Source of the DNA: Ophiocordyceps camponoti-saundersi (nom. inval.)
Taxonomy: Eukaryota; Ascomycota; Sordariomycetes; Hypocreales; Ophiocordycipitaceae
NCBI GenBank assembly: GCA_003339415.1
Contig: PDHQ01000690.1
Span: 901 to 11,149 of the forward strand
Direction: 5' to 3'
DNA length: 10,249 nt
Shown here: positions 8,664 through 10,249 of the stretch, in pieces
Layout: each line of letters begins with the position of its first letter
How positions within the stretch are numbered: position 1 is the first letter of the stretch
Notes under the pieces: generated by a model
What the model was told of the DNA's origin: nothing
Database searches by the model: none
What the model saw: the letters and a program-made list of their open reading frames with translations, nothing else
Made by a program: the position numbers and the translations under genes

Positions 8664-8944
8664 GGGGGGGCCTATCGATAATAAGTTCTTATAGCGTAGG
8701 TAGAAAGCGAGGGGGTAAAATATAAGGTTATCGGGGCTTGCTAACCCCCCGCTAAAACTCTTAAAATCGGCTAGTAAATAGTATTTCTGCGGGGGGTTAG
8801 AAGGTAGCGCCCTATTAGAGGCGTAGTCGGATTTGCGAGGCGAGGGGGGATCGTCTTAATACTCGGGGGGAGGGGATAGCGATTCGTTAAACGGGTCGTT
8901 AGACTAGCGAGGGGGGTTAGAATCGTTTCTAAGCCGGGGGGGGG
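8664..8944. repeat. Cluster of G tracts (4 to 9 G) with quadruplex potential
   Basis: G runs lie at 8664-8670 (7), 8711-8715 (5), 8733-8736 (4), 8791-8796 (6), 8844-8849 (6), 8865-8870 (6), 8872-8875 (4), 8911-8916 (6) and 8936-8944 (9), with one C run at 8745-8750 (6). Several sit in a shared gcgaggggg context. In frame 3 they encode Gly, Arg and Gly-Gly, so they fit a Gly/Arg-rich segment of the decayed protein. GpG is not a RIP target, so such runs persist. Four G tracts occur within some 80 bases (8844-8916), which would allow a plus-strand G-quadruplex, although loops between some tracts are long. Confidence 0.75.
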
Positions 8945-10249
8945 AATAGCTAATATCGATAGCGAGGGCGTAGGAGAGTTATTCGATATAGGAAAGATTA
9001 TATTCAGCTTATAAATACTAAAGAAATTAGTTAAAGTGGCCGGTAAAAAGTCTCTTATTCCTATCCTTCGTATTTATATCGTCGGCATCGTCGGTATTAT
9101 CGTTACGGTGATCGGCGTTAGGAAAGTTATTGTCGGAGTTACCGTAACGGGAGTAGATATCGGAAAAATTATCCTCGCGCGTATTACGAAGATTCCCTTC
9201 TTCGGATAACTAGGTAATATCCTAAGATATATCGAGGGTAACTAGTAGGGGTTATATAGCGGTATCTATTATAAGGGGGAAATAAGAATAGGGAGTAAGA
9301 TAGGGCGGGTAGTAGCCGGGATCGAGTTTTATATCGGAGCTAATATTATATATATAAAAGGCAGGCGAGTTCTCGTTCTAAAAAGTATCGTAAGTATACG
9401 CGCTAGCAAATATTTCCTAATATCGTATAAAGAGGACTTAAAATATAGACTAGTCTTAGTAGGAAATCTAATAACGTATATTCGTATCTATCGATAAGCC
9501 GGCAAGGTTAGGGAGAGACTAGGAAGGCGGGAAAAGCGTAAAGATATGCTAGATATACCGGGATAGGAGGATAGCGTAGTATAGCTTAAGTAAGCTAGGG
9601 GGTAGAGGGTATTATTAGCGGTGCTAATATTAGGTATCTTAGTCGTGAGGTTTGCTTAGGTAGAGGACTATAAACTAGGCGTCGAAGGAGGACGAGTTAG
9701 CGATATAAAACGTGCGGTTATATATATCGAAGGGTAGCGTTTTGCTAGCGTATTTAGTATCGTATTATATTTACTAGTTAAATAATAAAATCCGAACATA
9801 GTTTTAGAGTATAAGGATTTAGGCGGCTAGCGGGATAGTAATAAGTTTAAGATAGGAACTAATAATAAATATTATACTAAGCGAAAATTCCTTTTCGGTT
9901 TCGGAGTTATCTAACGGTAGATTTAGGGTATTTTCCCTATAGTTGATATTATGTTTTTCTTAAAGAAGTCTATATATAGCGGTAGAGTTAAAGGCTTTAG
10001 ATTCGGTTATTTCCTAGAAGCGGCGGCCTATTTTCGCGAAGAGGGAGAGGTAGGTTAGATCTAGTATTTAAGGGGGATAGATAGCCGTATATATACGAGA
10101 GCTTAGCTAGCGAATTAAGATACTTAATCTTATAGCGGGAATAAAACTCGGAAGAGTTATCGGCAGGGGTTATAAGCGTTAGCTCGTCTAGAAAGACCGG
10201 GTTATACGATATAAAGACTATGCCGTCTTTACTATATCCTCCCCGTATA

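Larger units (their letters stand above)
1..10249. other. RIP-mutated repeat DNA (whole window)
   Basis: CpA and TpG dinucleotides are nearly missing throughout, while TpA and CpG are common. This is the expected product of fungal repeat-induced point mutation, which changes C to T mainly in CpA on either strand. Consequences seen here: ATG is rare, TGA is almost absent as a stop, and TAA/TAG interrupt every formerly coding frame. Positions where family matches are recognisable show the expected substitutions, such as Cys to Tyr and Gln or Trp to stop. The few surviving CpA sites are mostly GpCpA, and surviving TpG mostly TpGpC. RIP is known only from fungi, chiefly Pezizomycotina, so the host assignment follows from it. 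Counts were made by eye, not computed. Confidence 0.9.
6600..10249 (+). pseudogene. Very long decayed gene of unknown function, partial at right edge
   Basis: Plus-strand coding signal is strong. Frame 1 runs from about 6600 to 7945, frame 3 from about 7950 to 10100, and frame 1 seems to resume to the edge. The first switch is at the A run 7936-7941. In frame 3, about 30 TAA/TAG and no TGA occur in some 650 codons, close to normal Gln plus Trp use, and codons mostly begin with a purine, often G. The conceptual product is charged at first (EALFEKRRDSGEREGK, 6919-6966), then mixed helical, then acidic and coiled-coil-like (ERVEENEEVVALLKDF, 8208-8255), then basic (KSCYKKARYR, about 8460), then Gly/Arg-rich over the G tracts (8660-8950), then Val/Ile/Gly-rich beta-like (9050-9190). 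I recognise no family. More than 1,100 codons are covered without an end. It may be a mobile-element protein, since RIP needs repeated copies. Confidence 0.5.

Noticed and set aside
7950..9912. Minus-strand Ser/Thr/Pro/Leu-rich readings over the long relic
   Set aside because: They look protein-like in places, but the plus strand has purine-first codons and a stop frequency matching Gln plus Trp, while the minus readings have the Tyr/Pro bias of an antisense frame.
1..10249. tRNA, rRNA or CRISPR features
   Set aside because: No regularly spaced repeats, no conserved tRNA loops and no rRNA-like segments were seen on either strand.

Overview
The window reads as constitutively silenced, repeat-type DNA from a filamentous ascomycete (Pezizomycotina). 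The main sign is the composition: CpA and its complement TpG are almost absent over the whole 10.2 kb, while TpA and CpG are abundant. This is the signature of repeat-induced point mutation (RIP, C-to-T mainly at CpA). As a result the stops seen in old reading frames are nearly all TAA or TAG, standing where CAR (Gln) or TGG (Trp) codons used to be. No intact gene is present. Every coding entry below is a decayed relic read by ignoring such stops.

Layout from left to right. Positions 1-64 end in a 21-base C run. Positions 63-905 hold a weakly coding-like stretch that I cannot name. Positions 839-1115 form a large palindrome with no indels between its arms. Positions about 1261-3335 hold a plus-strand Ty1/copia retrotransposon relic: Gag core, a shifted zinc knuckle, an acidic linker, then directly the C-terminal part of reverse transcriptase and RNase H. 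Protease, integrase and most of the RT catalytic core are missing, so the copy is internally deleted as well as RIP-mutated. Positions 3495-3660 hold a (TTA)13 microsatellite and a pyrimidine-rich trinucleotide tract. Positions 3662-4129 hold a short unrecognised decayed frame.

From about 4.4 kb to the right edge, two long plus-strand coding-like stretches follow. The first (4422-6650) is AT-rich and weak. The second (6600-10249) is much stronger: more than 1,100 codons mainly in two frames, purine-first codons, TAA/TAG at close to the Gln plus Trp frequency over its longest part, and glycine-coding G tracts. I do not recognise its product. It may be one giant decayed gene, perhaps of another mobile element, and it runs off the window.

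Nothing suggests genes working together today; the region is best read as a mutational graveyard of nested repeats. The points most worth checking are the apparent sparing of GpCpA/TpGpC from RIP, the identity of the 6.6-10.2 kb relic, and the palindrome at 839-1115.
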